Assembly (NCBI GenBank): GCA_022826725.1
Contig: JAJDUF010000010.1
Location: 434,001 to 498,000 of the forward strand
From: Chloroflexota bacterium
GTDB taxonomy: Bacteria > Chloroflexota > UBA11872 > UBA12225 > JAJDUF01
Reading direction: 5' to 3'
Length of the DNA stretch: 64,000 nt
The notes under the pieces: model-generated
Seen by the model: the letters and a program-made list of their open reading frames with translations, nothing else
What the model was told of the DNA's origin: nothing
The model's database searches: none
Shown here: positions 40,594-48,845 of the stretch, piece after piece
How the letters are laid out: each line of letters starts with the position of its first letter
Position numbering within the stretch: position 1 is the stretch's first letter
Translations under genes and position numbers: made by a program

Positions 40594-42732
40594 CTACACC
40601 GCTTGCAACTCCTCCAGCTTGGCCCGCAGCGGCCGGAAGACGTATTCGTTCATCGTCGCAATGGCGCCACGGTCCGACTGGTCGCGGGCGACGCGGGCAT
40701 AAGCCTCCAACGCGCGGCGCGCGGCGGAGACGGCCCTCGCCGCCGCGCGCCGCGCGTCCGTAGGCCGCTGCTCGTGCTCGGCGTTCGCCGCGCTGCGAAC
40801 CGCTTCCAGCGCCTCCAGATAGGCGATGCCGAACTCGAATCGCCCCACCCAGTAGTCCGCATCGTCCCGGCCGCGTGGCGGTGACGCGGCAGCCACGCGC
40901 TGCGCCGCCCGCAGCGCCTCCCGATACCGCTCGCGCACCTCCACCAGCTCCGCCGGGAAGTCGCCGGGCGTCCAATGCTTCATCATCATGCCGGGCACCG
41001 GGAAGGTCAGCCCCATGCCGTGCCACTCCAGCGTCACCGTGGCCGCTTCCAGCTCCCGGAATACCGTCAGCATGTCGTCTACGCAGTCCGCACCCCACAG
41101 GGCCGCGACCTGGTCCCGGTAGACCGCCTCCGGGGTCGTGTCCCGGTCCCAAGCCGACTTGGCGAGATAGGCAATGCACGGGTCGTGATCGCCAACCAGC
41201 CAGTAGCGCGTCGAGAAACCCGCCCAGCCGTGGCGGTACATGTCCTGGGTCAGCTCGTGCAGCGAGCCGGTAGCCAATTGCGGCAAGACGCCCACGTTAT
41301 CGTCGTGCAGCGTGTGGATCATGGTCACTGGGATATCGGGGTCGGGCGTGTGCCGCAACACCTCGCGGCGCGTGAGGATGCGCGCCGGCGTATAGTCCAC
41401 GTTGTTCATCAGCTCCCACCCGGCCGGTAGGAGCCGCGGCAGGACCGGAAACAGCTCTTCCGCCACGCCATTGAAGATGAAGCGCATATCGGGACGGCTC
41501 GTATCCTCCAAGACGTGCAACTCCCGCAGCAGCCGGTTATAGAAGTAGAGCGAGGTGATGTCGCCCTTCACCTCTTCGACCGGCCGTTCCGTTCCGCCCG
41601 CGTAGCCCGTGCGCTGGCGTGCCGCTGCCAGCACTGCCTCGAGCGACTGCACGCCCTCGATCCCGTAAAGGCGGTCCAACTCTTTCCACGCCGCCTCGTA
41701 TTGGCCAATCCACTGCCGGTGCTCGGTCATGCCGAGCGCGATGGCGTCCGCCTCGGGGTAGGTGTTGACGGTGGCTTGCAGCACCACGCTGGCCAACTCG
41801 GTCAGCTGCGGATCGTCCACCGGCGTATCGGTACCGGGGACGATGGTAAGCTCGGCCAGCTGACGCACCCGCTGGGCGCCCGGCAGCAACGGGGCAAACT
41901 CCGGCATGAACTCGGTCAGGTTGGTGCTGAGGATACACTCCATGCCGCGCCGCCGGGCATGATCCATCAGGCTGCGGACGTGTTGCTGCCCCGCGGCCAG
42001 CATGTCCGCGTAACCTTGGCGAAAGGGGAAATCGGGATTCCAGAATTCCTCCTCATCGCCAAATAGCTCGCGCCCGATCATGTCGTCGGTAATCGGGTAG
42101 TGATAGTCGAACCAGAGATACGCCGTGCGGCGCTCGATGCCCTTGTGCTCGTAATGCACGAACGGCTGCCAGGGCCACAGCGAGAAGTGCAGCCGATTGA
42201 GCTTCAGCTTGGCCAGCTGATCTATCACCGGGCGATAGTCGGCCACGCTCCACGATTCCGGGCCACAGGCGAAGTCGTTGATGATCCGCCACTGGCGAAT
42301 AGGCAAGGCCGGCTCGTGCGTGTCGGCCCCGGGCAGTTGCCAGAAGGGGCCCGGGGTTTCGGGGAACACGTCACCGTGCAACAGGTAACGGACGCCCCAG
42401 TGCTCCACCAGATCGTAGACGGCCCACATGACGGCGCGGGGACTCCCGCCGACGAGGAGCAGCGCCGGGTACCCCGCCCACGAGCTACGGGACACGCTGA
42501 AACCCTGCTCACTCATCTCCCGGAACTCGAAGCCGGTGTAGCGCAAGGTCTCTGGCGTGCCGAGCAGGATCGCGGCATCGTCGCCGCCCGTCGGCTGCGC
42601 CGTCACGTGGGCCGCCGCTCCGAACAGCCGCTTTACATAATGCGATAGCTCGGCAGCGGCAAACCGTTCCAGCTCGGAAACCGACGCATCAACCACAATC
42701 GCAACGCTATACGGGGCCGACGAGTCCACCAT
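40594..42732 (-). CDS. GH67/GH115/GH20-superfamily-like glycoside hydrolase
   Basis: A 712-residue soluble protein. Residues 1-140 form the small alpha/beta domain that precedes the catalytic barrel in alpha-glucuronidases and hexosaminidases: FAAAELSHYVKRLFG, AILLGTPETLRYTG, GFSVSRSSW and RAVMWAVYDLVEHWGVRYL. The barrel follows, with LAKLKLNRLHFSLWPW near 190, RGMECILSTNLTEFMPEF near 275 and MTEHRQWIGQYEAAW near 350. The C-terminus is helical. It probably cleaves an acidic or amino-sugar glycoside. No signal peptide is present. The start ATG follows GAGGAGTAGGCGGC. The exact family and catalytic acids cannot be assigned from reading. Confidence 0.72.
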   Translation of the reverse strand: MVDSSAPYSVAIVVDASVSELERFAAAELSHYVKRLFGAAAHVTAQPTGGDDAAILLGTPETLRYTGFEFREMSEQGFSVSRSSWAGYPALLLVGGSPRAVMWAVYDLVEHWGVRYLLHGDVFPETPGPFWQLPGADTHEPALPIRQWRIINDFACGPESWSVADYRPVIDQLAKLKLNRLHFSLWPWQPFVHYEHKGIERRTAYLWFDYHYPITDDMIGRELFGDEEEFWNPDFPFRQGYADMLAAGQQHVRSLMDHARRRGMECILSTNLTEFMPEFAPLLPGAQRVRQLAELTIVPGTDTPVDDPQLTELASVVLQATVNTYPEADAIALGMTEHRQWIGQYEAAWKELDRLYGIEGVQSLEAVLAAARQRTGYAGGTERPVEEVKGDITSLYFYNRLLRELHVLEDTSRPDMRFIFNGVAEELFPVLPRLLPAGWELMNNVDYTPARILTRREVLRHTPDPDIPVTMIHTLHDDNVGVLPQLATGSLHELTQDMYRHGWAGFSTRYWLVGDHDPCIAYLAKSAWDRDTTPEAVYRDQVAALWGADCVDDMLTVFRELEAATVTLEWHGMGLTFPVPGMMMKHWTPGDFPAELVEVRERYREALRAAQRVAAASPPRGRDDADYWVGRFEFGIAYLEALEAVRSAANAEHEQRPTDARRAAARAVSAARRALEAYARVARDQSDRGAIATMNEYVFRPLRAKLEELQAV

Positions 42733-42762
42733 GCCGCCTACTCCTCTCCGTCCGCCTCAACC

Positions 42763-42976
42763 GTCACTGCGGCGGAAGCCGCAATCCAGGGCCATTCATA
42801 GCCCCCGGCCCGAGCGTTACACCCCCTCTCCAAATGTTGGAGAGGGGGTCGGGGGATGAGGTCCGCCGAAAAACCTACCCCTGTCAGGGGACCATAGGGG
42901 GGCCACTCACCCGCACAGCGGCCGGTCGCCGCGCGGACTCCCCTTCCCTACCAGGGAAGGGGCCGGGGGTTAGGCC
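42763..42976. repeat. Array of four different intergenic hairpin repeats
   Basis: In order: GTCACTGCGGCGGAAGCCGC (42763-42789), a CCCCCTCTCC-AAATGT-TTGGAGAGGGGG hairpin with GGGGGATGAGGTCC tail (42822-42863), ACCTACCCCTGTCAGGGGACC..ATAGGGGGG (42874-42904) and CTCCCCTTCCCT-ACC-AGGGAAGGGG with GGGGGTTAGG tail (42938-42976). Together they make up nearly the whole gap between two minus-strand genes. Confidence 0.75.
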
Positions 42977-42981
42977 CCGGC

Positions 42982-44052
42982 TCACGCGCCGCCATACACA
43001 ATGCAGACGGGAGCGGGCACCTCCGTCACCTCTCCGGTCGCTTGGAGCCTCCCGGTCGCCGCGTCGGCGCGGAAGGCCACAATGGTATCCGTGTCCTGGT
43101 TGGCCGCCAGGAGCAGGCTGCCGGTGGGGTCGAGGTTGAAGTTGCGCGGAGTCTCGCCCTGCGACGACTCGTGCCCGACCAGCGTCAGGCGCCCCGTCGC
43201 CTCGTTGATGGCGAAGATGGCGATACTATGGTGCCCGCGGTTGGAGCCGTAGACGAACTTGCCGGACGGGGCCATGACGATCTGCGCGCAGGTATTCTCG
43301 CCGTCGAAGTCGTCGGGCACCGTCGAGACCGTCTGCGCGATCTCCAACACCCCCCGATCAGCGTCATACGTAAACGCCGACATCGTCGAGTCCAGCTCAT
43401 TGATGACGTAGACGTAGCGCGCGCTGGGGTGGAACGCCAGATGGCGCGGCCCGGCGCCGGAGCTGACTTGGGCATACGGCAGATCGTTGGGGACGAACTT
43501 CCCGGCGGCCGTGTCCAGCCGATACACCATCACCCGGTCTATCCCCAGGTCGCAGGCCAGCACGTAGTTGCCGCCGGGGTCCTGCGTGATGAAGTGCGCG
43601 TGCGGTCCCCGCTGGCGCTCATCACTCGGCCCCCGCCCTTCATGCAGCACCACGTCCGTCGCCACGCCCAGCCGTCCGTCGTCTTGCAGCGGCATCGCCG
43701 TCACGTGCCCGCTGCCGTAGTTGGCAACCAAGATGTACCGCTCTGTTGCATCCACAATGAGGTGGCAAGCGCCCGTGCCGCCCGTTCGCTCACTATTCAG
43801 CGCGGTCAGGGTACCCGTCGTCCGATCAACGGCGAACGCGGCGATGTTACCGCCGGTGCGCTGATCGCCACGCCCGGACTCGCTGACGGCGTACAGCAGG
43901 GGCAGTCTTGGGTGCAGCGTCAAGAACGAGGGATTGTCCACCTCGGTGACGGTCTGCACGTGGGTCAATGCGCCGGACGAGGGATCGAGCCGATAGACGT
44001 AGATTCCCTCACCCTGTCCCGGCCCGGTGTAGGTACCGACATACACAAACAT
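42982..44052 (-). CDS. Lactonase-family seven-bladed beta-propeller (6-phosphogluconolactonase YbhE type)
   Basis: A 356-residue propeller with recurring blade motifs: MFVYVGTYTGPGQGEGIYVY, PSFLTLHPRLPLLYAVSE, HLIVDATERYILVANYGSGH, FHPSARYVYVINELDSTMSA and NFNLDPTGSLLLAANQDTDT. The RGPHAHFI segment near 170 and the Arg/His/Glu positions fit the lactonase active site. It hydrolyses a sugar lactone to the aldonic acid in the cytosol, a step expected after Gfo/Idh or uronate dehydrogenases. ATG at 44052 follows GGAGGTTGCTCCC; the frame extends to 44094 without a better start. Confidence 0.88.
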   Translation of the reverse strand: MFVYVGTYTGPGQGEGIYVYRLDPSSGALTHVQTVTEVDNPSFLTLHPRLPLLYAVSESGRGDQRTGGNIAAFAVDRTTGTLTALNSERTGGTGACHLIVDATERYILVANYGSGHVTAMPLQDDGRLGVATDVVLHEGRGPSDERQRGPHAHFITQDPGGNYVLACDLGIDRVMVYRLDTAAGKFVPNDLPYAQVSSGAGPRHLAFHPSARYVYVINELDSTMSAFTYDADRGVLEIAQTVSTVPDDFDGENTCAQIVMAPSGKFVYGSNRGHHSIAIFAINEATGRLTLVGHESSQGETPRNFNLDPTGSLLLAANQDTDTIVAFRADAATGRLQATGEVTEVPAPVCIVYGGA

Positions 44053-44132
44053 GGGAGCAACCTCCTGCCTGTGGCGTGCCCGCTGACACGCCATGATTGC
44101 CAGTTACTCTAATGCACCGTGCCCACAATGTC

Positions 44133-44347
44133 GAGCACCGGGACCCTCCCCTCTGACAGGGGTAGGTTTTTCGTAGGGGCGCGATGAATCGCGCCCTGCC
44201 CCCCGTCATTCCCGCGAAAGCGGGAATCTACACCCCCGCTCCCACCATCCCCACGCCCACCTCATTCCCCTTCCCTTCAGGGAGGGGGTTAGGGGGTAGG
44301 TCCGCCCTCCACCCCCTCTCCAAATATTGGAGAGGGGGCCGGGTGAT
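44133..44347. repeat. Array of intergenic hairpin repeats
   Basis: This 367-base gap holds TCCCCTCTGACAGGGGTAGG..TTTTTCG (44147-44173, an inverted copy of the element at 42868-42890), GTAGGGGCGCGATGAATCGC (44174-44193), GTCATTCCCGCGAAAGCGGG (44205-44228), CCCCTTCCCTTCAGGGAGGGGG with a TAGGGGGTAGGTC tail (44266-44302) and CCCCCTCTCCAAATATTGG followed by AGAGGGGG (44312-44337). No reading frame in the gap looks genuine. Confidence 0.75.
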
Positions 44348-44419
44348 GGGCCAAAGGCGCACCACACCTGGCATTATCCGTGCGGCTTTGGCCCGTCAGT
44401 GGGTGAGGAAGGCGGCGCC

Positions 44420-45493
44420 TCAGCGCCGCGACTGGAAAGCCGGACGTGCCCCGTAGAAGGCCGACTCGGGATGCGCTGGCGCCGTGCGCCGGCCCAGCGT
44501 CTGAGAGTAGACGAGCAGGTCCTGGCGTCCCGCCGGCTCCGCATCATCGCGGAGGCGGTCACGCAGCCGGGCCTCCTCGCTAAAGCCGGCCTCCTCGAAG
44601 ACCTGCTGCTTGCTGCGATCATCTTCCGCCAGGTACGCCTGGAGCGCCTCGGCGCCGGTGCCGTGTACACGCTCTACGACGGCCGACAGTAGCTCAGGGA
44701 GTTGCCCGAGGTAGGCGGGGCAGGCCCAGCAGTCCACCATGTGGGCATGCTGCTCGACATAACTATCAACCGCCACCGTGCTGGCGAGGCCGACTACGCG
44801 CTGGCGGCGGTTCTCCAGCACCAGCACTGTCCCTTGCCGCTCCTGCGTCGGGAGCCACACCCGCCGGTAATGCCCTTCGTAGCGTATGTCCCGGAAGACC
44901 CGGCGGGGATAGTCCTTGATGAACCAGTCGGGCTGCGGCTGATTGTAGAGCGCAGACACCGGGGCGAGGTCACCCCACGTGCCCGGACGGATCGCGGCCG
45001 GGCCGTCGTGTACGAAGTAGGTTCGGTCGAAGTCCTCGCATCCTGGCGCCAGGTAGCGCATACCGTCGCCGATGAGCGGTCGAAAGCCCTGCTTATAGTA
45101 GAGCGCATAGGCGTTCGGGTTGGTCGTACAAAGGTACATCGCCATCCCGCCGACCGCCCGAAAGTCGGCAATGGTCTGCCGGAGTAGCTGCGTCGCAATG
45201 CCCTTGCGGCGCTGATCCGGCCGCGTCCAGACCATGCCGAGCACCGCCACCTCGCTGCACCGGCGCGGAGTGGCGTAGGTCATGCTGCCCACGCACTCAC
45301 CCTGTAGCTCACCGACGAAAAAGCGGTCCAGGCTGGTGTCCACCAGTTCGCCGGCCATCAGCGGCTCGCGGACGTCGCGCCACGAGTAATTGATGCGCTC
45401 CGGGTAGTCTCCGAGCGGCGGCTCCAGCACGCGGACCGTCAGCACTTCGCCATTCGCCAAGCGCACCGTCGTCGTCTCCCCGCCGCGCTCCAT
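44420..45493 (-). CDS. Tandem GNAT-family acetyltransferase
   Basis: A 357-residue protein. The N-terminal GNAT domain has AVLGMVWTRPDQRRKGIATQ (acetyl-CoA-binding QRRKGIA near 95), ADFRAVGGMAMYLCTTNPNA and YYKQGF. The second half (RVWLPTQERQGTVLVLENRR, VVGLASTVAVDSYVEQH, EALQAYLAEDDRSKQQVFEE AGF pattern) has GNAT-like strand order but lacks a clear Q/RxxGxG/A loop, so it is probably a degenerate second domain. ATG at 45493 follows GGGAGGGAG. Substrate unknown. The gene is flanked on both sides by intergenic repeats. Confidence 0.82.
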   Translation of the reverse strand: MERGGETTTVRLANGEVLTVRVLEPPLGDYPERINYSWRDVREPLMAGELVDTSLDRFFVGELQGECVGSMTYATPRRCSEVAVLGMVWTRPDQRRKGIATQLLRQTIADFRAVGGMAMYLCTTNPNAYALYYKQGFRPLIGDGMRYLAPGCEDFDRTYFVHDGPAAIRPGTWGDLAPVSALYNQPQPDWFIKDYPRRVFRDIRYEGHYRRVWLPTQERQGTVLVLENRRQRVVGLASTVAVDSYVEQHAHMVDCWACPAYLGQLPELLSAVVERVHGTGAEALQAYLAEDDRSKQQVFEEAGFSEEARLRDRLRDDAEPAGRQDLLVYSQTLGRRTAPAHPESAFYGARPAFQSRR

Positions 45494-45551
45494 GCGATCG
45501 CTCCCTCCCAACCCGTCAGCACCGGCTATTCTACCCTGGGCTACTCACCCC

Positions 45552-45602
45552 CCGGCTGATAGCTGACGGCTGATAGCTGAAAGCCGATAGCCAACGGCTG
45601 CT
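45552..45602. repeat. CTGATAGCTGACGG-type iterated repeat
   Basis: GGCTGATAGCTGACGGCTGATAGCTGAAAGCCGATAGCC consists of a 14-15 base unit (CTGATAGCTGACGG) iterated with variation. Related tracts lie at 47456-47489, 56446-56492 and 58146-58184. It occupies the divergent gap before the SDR at 45665. TGCTATACT at its right end could double as a -10. Confidence 0.65.
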
Positions 45603-45664
45603 ATACTCGGCGGCACGGCGGGCAGTGGGACCATCCCCGCAGAGACCGGACGGGAGCCTGAAGC

Positions 45665-46456
45665 ATGAGTGCAGCGCAACGGCTGGAGGACAAGGTCGCG
45701 ATCATCACCGGCGGCGCGGCCGGGATGGGTCGGGCCATGTGCGAACGGTTCGGCGAGGAAGGCGCCATCGTCGTGGTCGCCGACCTCGATCTCGCCGGAG
45801 CCGAGGCGGTCGCCGATAGCATCCGTCAGGCCGGCGGCCGCGCCACACCGCTCCCCGTGGACGTGACCTCGAAAGCGCAGGTAGACGAGTTGGTCAGCCG
45901 GACCGTCGCGGCCCACGGGCGGCTCGACATCATCATGAACAACGCCGGCTACGGGCAAGCCAAGCGCATGTTGGAAATCACCGAGGCGGAATGGGACCGG
46001 ATGCAGGCGGTGAACGTCAAGGGCGTCTTCTTTGGCATCCAAGCCGCCGCCCGGCAGATGATCGCGCAGGGCGACGGCGGCCGGATTCTGTCCACCGCCA
46101 GCATCGCCGGCCGGCGCGGCAACCCCTACACCGCCCACTACAACGTGAGCAAGGCCTCCGTCATCCAGCTGACCATGTGCGCCGCCCTCGACCTCGCGCC
46201 ACACGGCATTACCGTGAACGCCATCTGCCCCGGCATCGTAGACACCCAGTTCTGGCGCTCCCTGGACGAGGAGTGGAGCGCCATCGAGGGCTGGGAGACC
46301 GGCGAGGCCTGGCAGCGGCGCACGGCGACCATTCCCTTGGGCCGGCCGGAGGTGGCGACCGACGTGGTTGGCCTCGTCGCCTTCCTCGCCAGCGAAGATG
46401 CCGGCTACATCACCGGCCAATCGTACAACGTCTGTGGCGGCCTCGTCATGACCTGA
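45665..46456 (+). CDS. Short-chain dehydrogenase/reductase
   Basis: A 263-residue classical SDR with TGGAAGMGRA near 16, ADLD acidic residue (NAD preference), NNAGYG near 92, catalytic Ser in STASIAG, HYNVSKAS supplying Tyr and Lys near 160-164, and the usual C-terminal end NVCGGLV. The reaction is oxidation of a hydroxyl group on a sugar, sterol-like or acyl substrate; it cannot be specified. The start ATG at 45665 is preceded by GGGAGCCTGAAGC. The PhyH gene follows 145 bases later on the same strand with two repeat elements in between. Confidence 0.9.
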   Translation: MSAAQRLEDKVAIITGGAAGMGRAMCERFGEEGAIVVVADLDLAGAEAVADSIRQAGGRATPLPVDVTSKAQVDELVSRTVAAHGRLDIIMNNAGYGQAKRMLEITEAEWDRMQAVNVKGVFFGIQAAARQMIAQGDGGRILSTASIAGRRGNPYTAHYNVSKASVIQLTMCAALDLAPHGITVNAICPGIVDTQFWRSLDEEWSAIEGWETGEAWQRRTATIPLGRPEVATDVVGLVAFLASEDAGYITGQSYNVCGGLVMT

Positions 46457-46473
46457 GCACTGCCACCGGCCTC

Positions 46474-46564
46474 GTCATTCCGGCTTTCGCCGGAATCCAG
46501 GTGTCTGGGGCCGGTCACCGCCATGACTCCCCTTCCCTGGAGGGAAGGGGCCGGGGGTTAGGTC
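46474..46564. repeat. Two hairpin repeats: GTCATTCCGGC type and CCCCTTCCCT type
   Basis: GTCATTCCGGCTTTCGCCGGAATCCAG (46474-46500) and CTCCCCTTCCCTGGAGGGAA..GGTC (46527-46564). The second is identical over its hairpin and nearly so over the GGGGGTTAGGTC tail to the copy at 47583-47620, so the two flank the PhyH gene as direct repeats about 1.06 kb apart. Confidence 0.75.
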
Positions 46565-46601
46565 GCAAGCCGCACCTAGGGCACACAGGAGGAACGATCC
46601 G

Positions 46602-47453
46602 ATGAATCTCACCGCACAGCAACTGCAATTCTTCGACACCTTTGGGTTTCTCGAGTTCCCCGGCCTCCTAGCCGAAGAGGCCGACGCGATTACCGCTGCC
46701 TTCGAGGAAATCTGGGCCGCACACGGCGGGGGGCACGATGGGCGGCCCCACGACCATAAGCAACGGTCCGCGCTCGTGCCATTCATAGACCAGCACGAGT
46801 ATCTCTGCGGCCTGCTCGACGACCCGCGCATCGCCGGGATCGGCAGCGCCCTGCTCGGCGACGACTTCAACTACACCGGCAGCGACGGGAACTACTACGT
46901 CGGCGACACCCGTTGGCACTCCGACGGCTATCGCGACAAGAAGTACGTGTCGCTCAAGATGGCGCTCTATCTGGACCCGGTCACTCGCGACACCGGCTGC
47001 CTGCGCGTTGTCCCCGGCAGCCACCGCTTCGGGGATGCGTTTGCCGAGGCCCTGGAGGCCGGCTATCGCCACACGCGGGACGGGGGCGCGGTCGAGGACT
47101 GGTGGGGCGTACCCGGCAGCGGCGTCCCGGCCTACCCGCTGGAAAGCGAGCCGGGCGATCTGGTCGTCTTCAACCACTGCCTCAAGCACAGCTCGTGGGG
47201 TGGCGGCACGCGCCGGCGCATGTTCACGATCAACATGCAGCAGCGCCACGCCGAGGAAGACTTGGGTGCGCTGCGCGAGGACATCGCCGCCTCCGCCCGC
47301 TTCTGGGTCGAGCGCGCCTACGGCGAGGTGATGCTGCGGACCGCCGGCCCGGCCCGGATGCGTCATCTCGAGCAGCGCCTCGCCAACGACGGACACCTCG
47401 CCGCGCTCTCCCGCAAGGCCCGCGCCGAGATGAGCGAGCCAAGCCGCGGCTGA
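46602..47453 (+). CDS. Phytanoyl-CoA dioxygenase (PhyH) family protein
   Basis: A 283-residue Fe(II)/2-oxoglutarate dioxygenase. TAQQLQFFDTFGFLEFPGLL is the usual N-terminus. The metal site is seen in TRWHSDGYRDK (His and Asp near 105) and the distal His in LVVFNHCLKHSSWGG near 190, followed by the 2-oxoglutarate Arg in TRRRMFTINM. DTGCLRVVPGSHRFGD is the family strand. ATG follows ACAGGAGGAACGATCCG. It is bracketed by identical intergenic repeats and not closely related to the other two PhyH proteins here. Substrate unknown. Confidence 0.88.
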   Translation: MNLTAQQLQFFDTFGFLEFPGLLAEEADAITAAFEEIWAAHGGGHDGRPHDHKQRSALVPFIDQHEYLCGLLDDPRIAGIGSALLGDDFNYTGSDGNYYVGDTRWHSDGYRDKKYVSLKMALYLDPVTRDTGCLRVVPGSHRFGDAFAEALEAGYRHTRDGGAVEDWWGVPGSGVPAYPLESEPGDLVVFNHCLKHSSWGGGTRRRMFTINMQQRHAEEDLGALREDIAASARFWVERAYGEVMLRTAGPARMRHLEQRLANDGHLAALSRKARAEMSEPSRG

Positions 47454-47620
47454 GAATGGCTATTAGCTTTCAGCCGTCAGCCGGGAGCCGTCACTGCGGC
47501 GGAAGCCGCAATCCAGTGGCCGGGGGATGGACTGCGGCGAAAGCCGCAGTGACGAGGAAAGAGGCTATATTCGCCGCGCAGACTCCCCTTCCCTGGAGGG
47601 AAGGGGCTGGGGGTTAGGTC
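47454..47620. repeat. Cluster of intergenic repeats between convergent genes
   Basis: It contains a CTATTAGCTTTCAGCCGTCAGCC tract (47459-47481), two copies of the GTCACTGCGGCGGAAGCCGC hairpin facing each other (47490-47516 direct, 47529-47553 inverted) and a full CTCCCCTTCCCTGGAGGGAA element (47583-47620). The facing pair can form a larger cruciform. Confidence 0.75.
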
Positions 47621-47656
47621 AGAAACCGCCACTCACTCAGCCACCGCCAACAACAC

Positions 47657-48682
47657 CTACTCGGACCACACGGTCTCGAACAGGCGCAGCCAGTTCTCGC
47701 CGAGGAGCTTGGCGGTGTCTGCGGGGCTGTAGCCGCGCCTCAGCAGCGCCGCGGCAAGGTTGGGGAGCTTGTCCGGGGTCTCCAAGTCGCGCGGGTAGAG
47801 GCCCGGCTGGTTGACCGCCGGGGGACGAGCGGCATTCGTCCACACTGACGGGTACTTCGTGCCCTGCTGCGAGCCGATATAGCGCCAGAAGGACACCGGC
47901 TGGTCCTGCGTGAAATCCGTCCCGATCGCCACGTGGTCAATGCCGAGCATCTGCACCAGATGGTCAATCGCGTCCACGTAGTCGTCGAGCGTGGACTCCC
48001 AGCCGGTGCGCAGAAATCCGGCTATCGCCGTCGCGCCCACCACTCCCCCGCGCTCCGCCATCCGCTTCAGCGCCTCGTCCGTTTTGTTGCGCGGCACGTC
48101 GAAATAGGAGCGTGCGTTGGCGTGGGTACACGCCACCGGCCGCTCCGACTGCTCGATGGTATCCAGGGTGGTGCGGGTACCGCAGTGCGACAGGTCAACG
48201 AGGACGCCCAAGCGGTTCAACTCCTGCACGGCATCCACGCCGAAGTGGCTCAGGCCGCCGTCCCGCGGCTCGTAGCAGCCGTTCCCCAGCAGGTTGCGCT
48301 CGTGAAACGTCATCTGGATGATCCGCACGCCAAGCGCGTGGAAGACGGCGAGACGGTCCAGGTCGTTCTCGATAGGCGTGGCGTTCTGGAACCCCAGAAT
48401 AATGCCCACCTTGCCATCCTGCTTGGCCCGCCGGATGTCCCCAACGGTCCTCACCAGGGTGAGCACGTCCTCATATTCGCCAAAGCGCCGCAGCCAGCCG
48501 GCGATGGTGTCCATCGTCTCAGGGTAGTTCTCCCACGTCGCAATCGTCGCGTTGATGGCCGTCACGCCGCCGGCCTGCAAGCTCTGAAACACCGCCGGGC
48601 TGTCCCAGTTGCTGACGTTGAGACCATCAATGACGATAGCCTCGTCATACAGGCTTCTTGCGTTCGCATCGGGTTCCATCAT
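47657..48682 (-). CDS. Divergent M19 (membrane dipeptidase-like) protein with altered metal ligands
   Basis: A 341-residue amidohydrolase-fold protein matching peptidase M19 along its length: IVIDGLNVSNW at the start, KVGIILGFQNATPIEND near 98, LGVRIIQMTFHERNLLGNG, LGVLVDLSHCGTRTTLDTIE, PVACTHANARS and HVAIGTDFTQD near 245. In M19 the first block is DGHND; here the His and Asp ligands are Leu21 and Val23, and the bridging Glu of the E-G-(G/A) block is replaced in GFQN. The later His and Asp ligands remain. It may hold one metal or act on a different substrate. The start ATG follows AGGAGACG. Confidence 0.82.
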   Translation of the reverse strand: MMEPDANARSLYDEAIVIDGLNVSNWDSPAVFQSLQAGGVTAINATIATWENYPETMDTIAGWLRRFGEYEDVLTLVRTVGDIRRAKQDGKVGIILGFQNATPIENDLDRLAVFHALGVRIIQMTFHERNLLGNGCYEPRDGGLSHFGVDAVQELNRLGVLVDLSHCGTRTTLDTIEQSERPVACTHANARSYFDVPRNKTDEALKRMAERGGVVGATAIAGFLRTGWESTLDDYVDAIDHLVQMLGIDHVAIGTDFTQDQPVSFWRYIGSQQGTKYPSVWTNAARPPAVNQPGLYPRDLETPDKLPNLAAALLRRGYSPADTAKLLGENWLRLFETVWSE

Positions 48683-48699
48683 CGTCTCCTGTCCTCCCT

Positions 48700-48845
48700 A
48701 CTTGGCCCCCACCCTCACCGTCCCCCCGCCGCAGCGGGGGGACCATAGGGGGGCAGTGCCTCATTCGTCATTCCCGCGCAAGCGGGAATCGACTCCCCTC
48801 TCTATCGCTCCGCGATGGAGAGGGGGCCGGGGGGTGAGGCCGAAA
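48700..48845. repeat. Array of three hairpin repeats, the last overlapping the 3' end of the FAD gene
   Basis: CCCCCCGCCGCAGCGGGGGG then ACCATAGGGGGGC (48723-48757), GTCATTCCCGCGCAAGCGGG (48767-48790) and ACTCCCCTCTCTATCGCTCC then CGATGGAGAGGGGGCCGGGG with GGTGAGGCC (48792-48841). The last element extends into the FAD oxidoreductase gene and encodes its final residues. Confidence 0.7.

Noticed and set aside
42763..44347. CRISPR array
   Set aside because: Repeats are of different families, unevenly spaced and without unique spacers of constant length; no cas gene is present.
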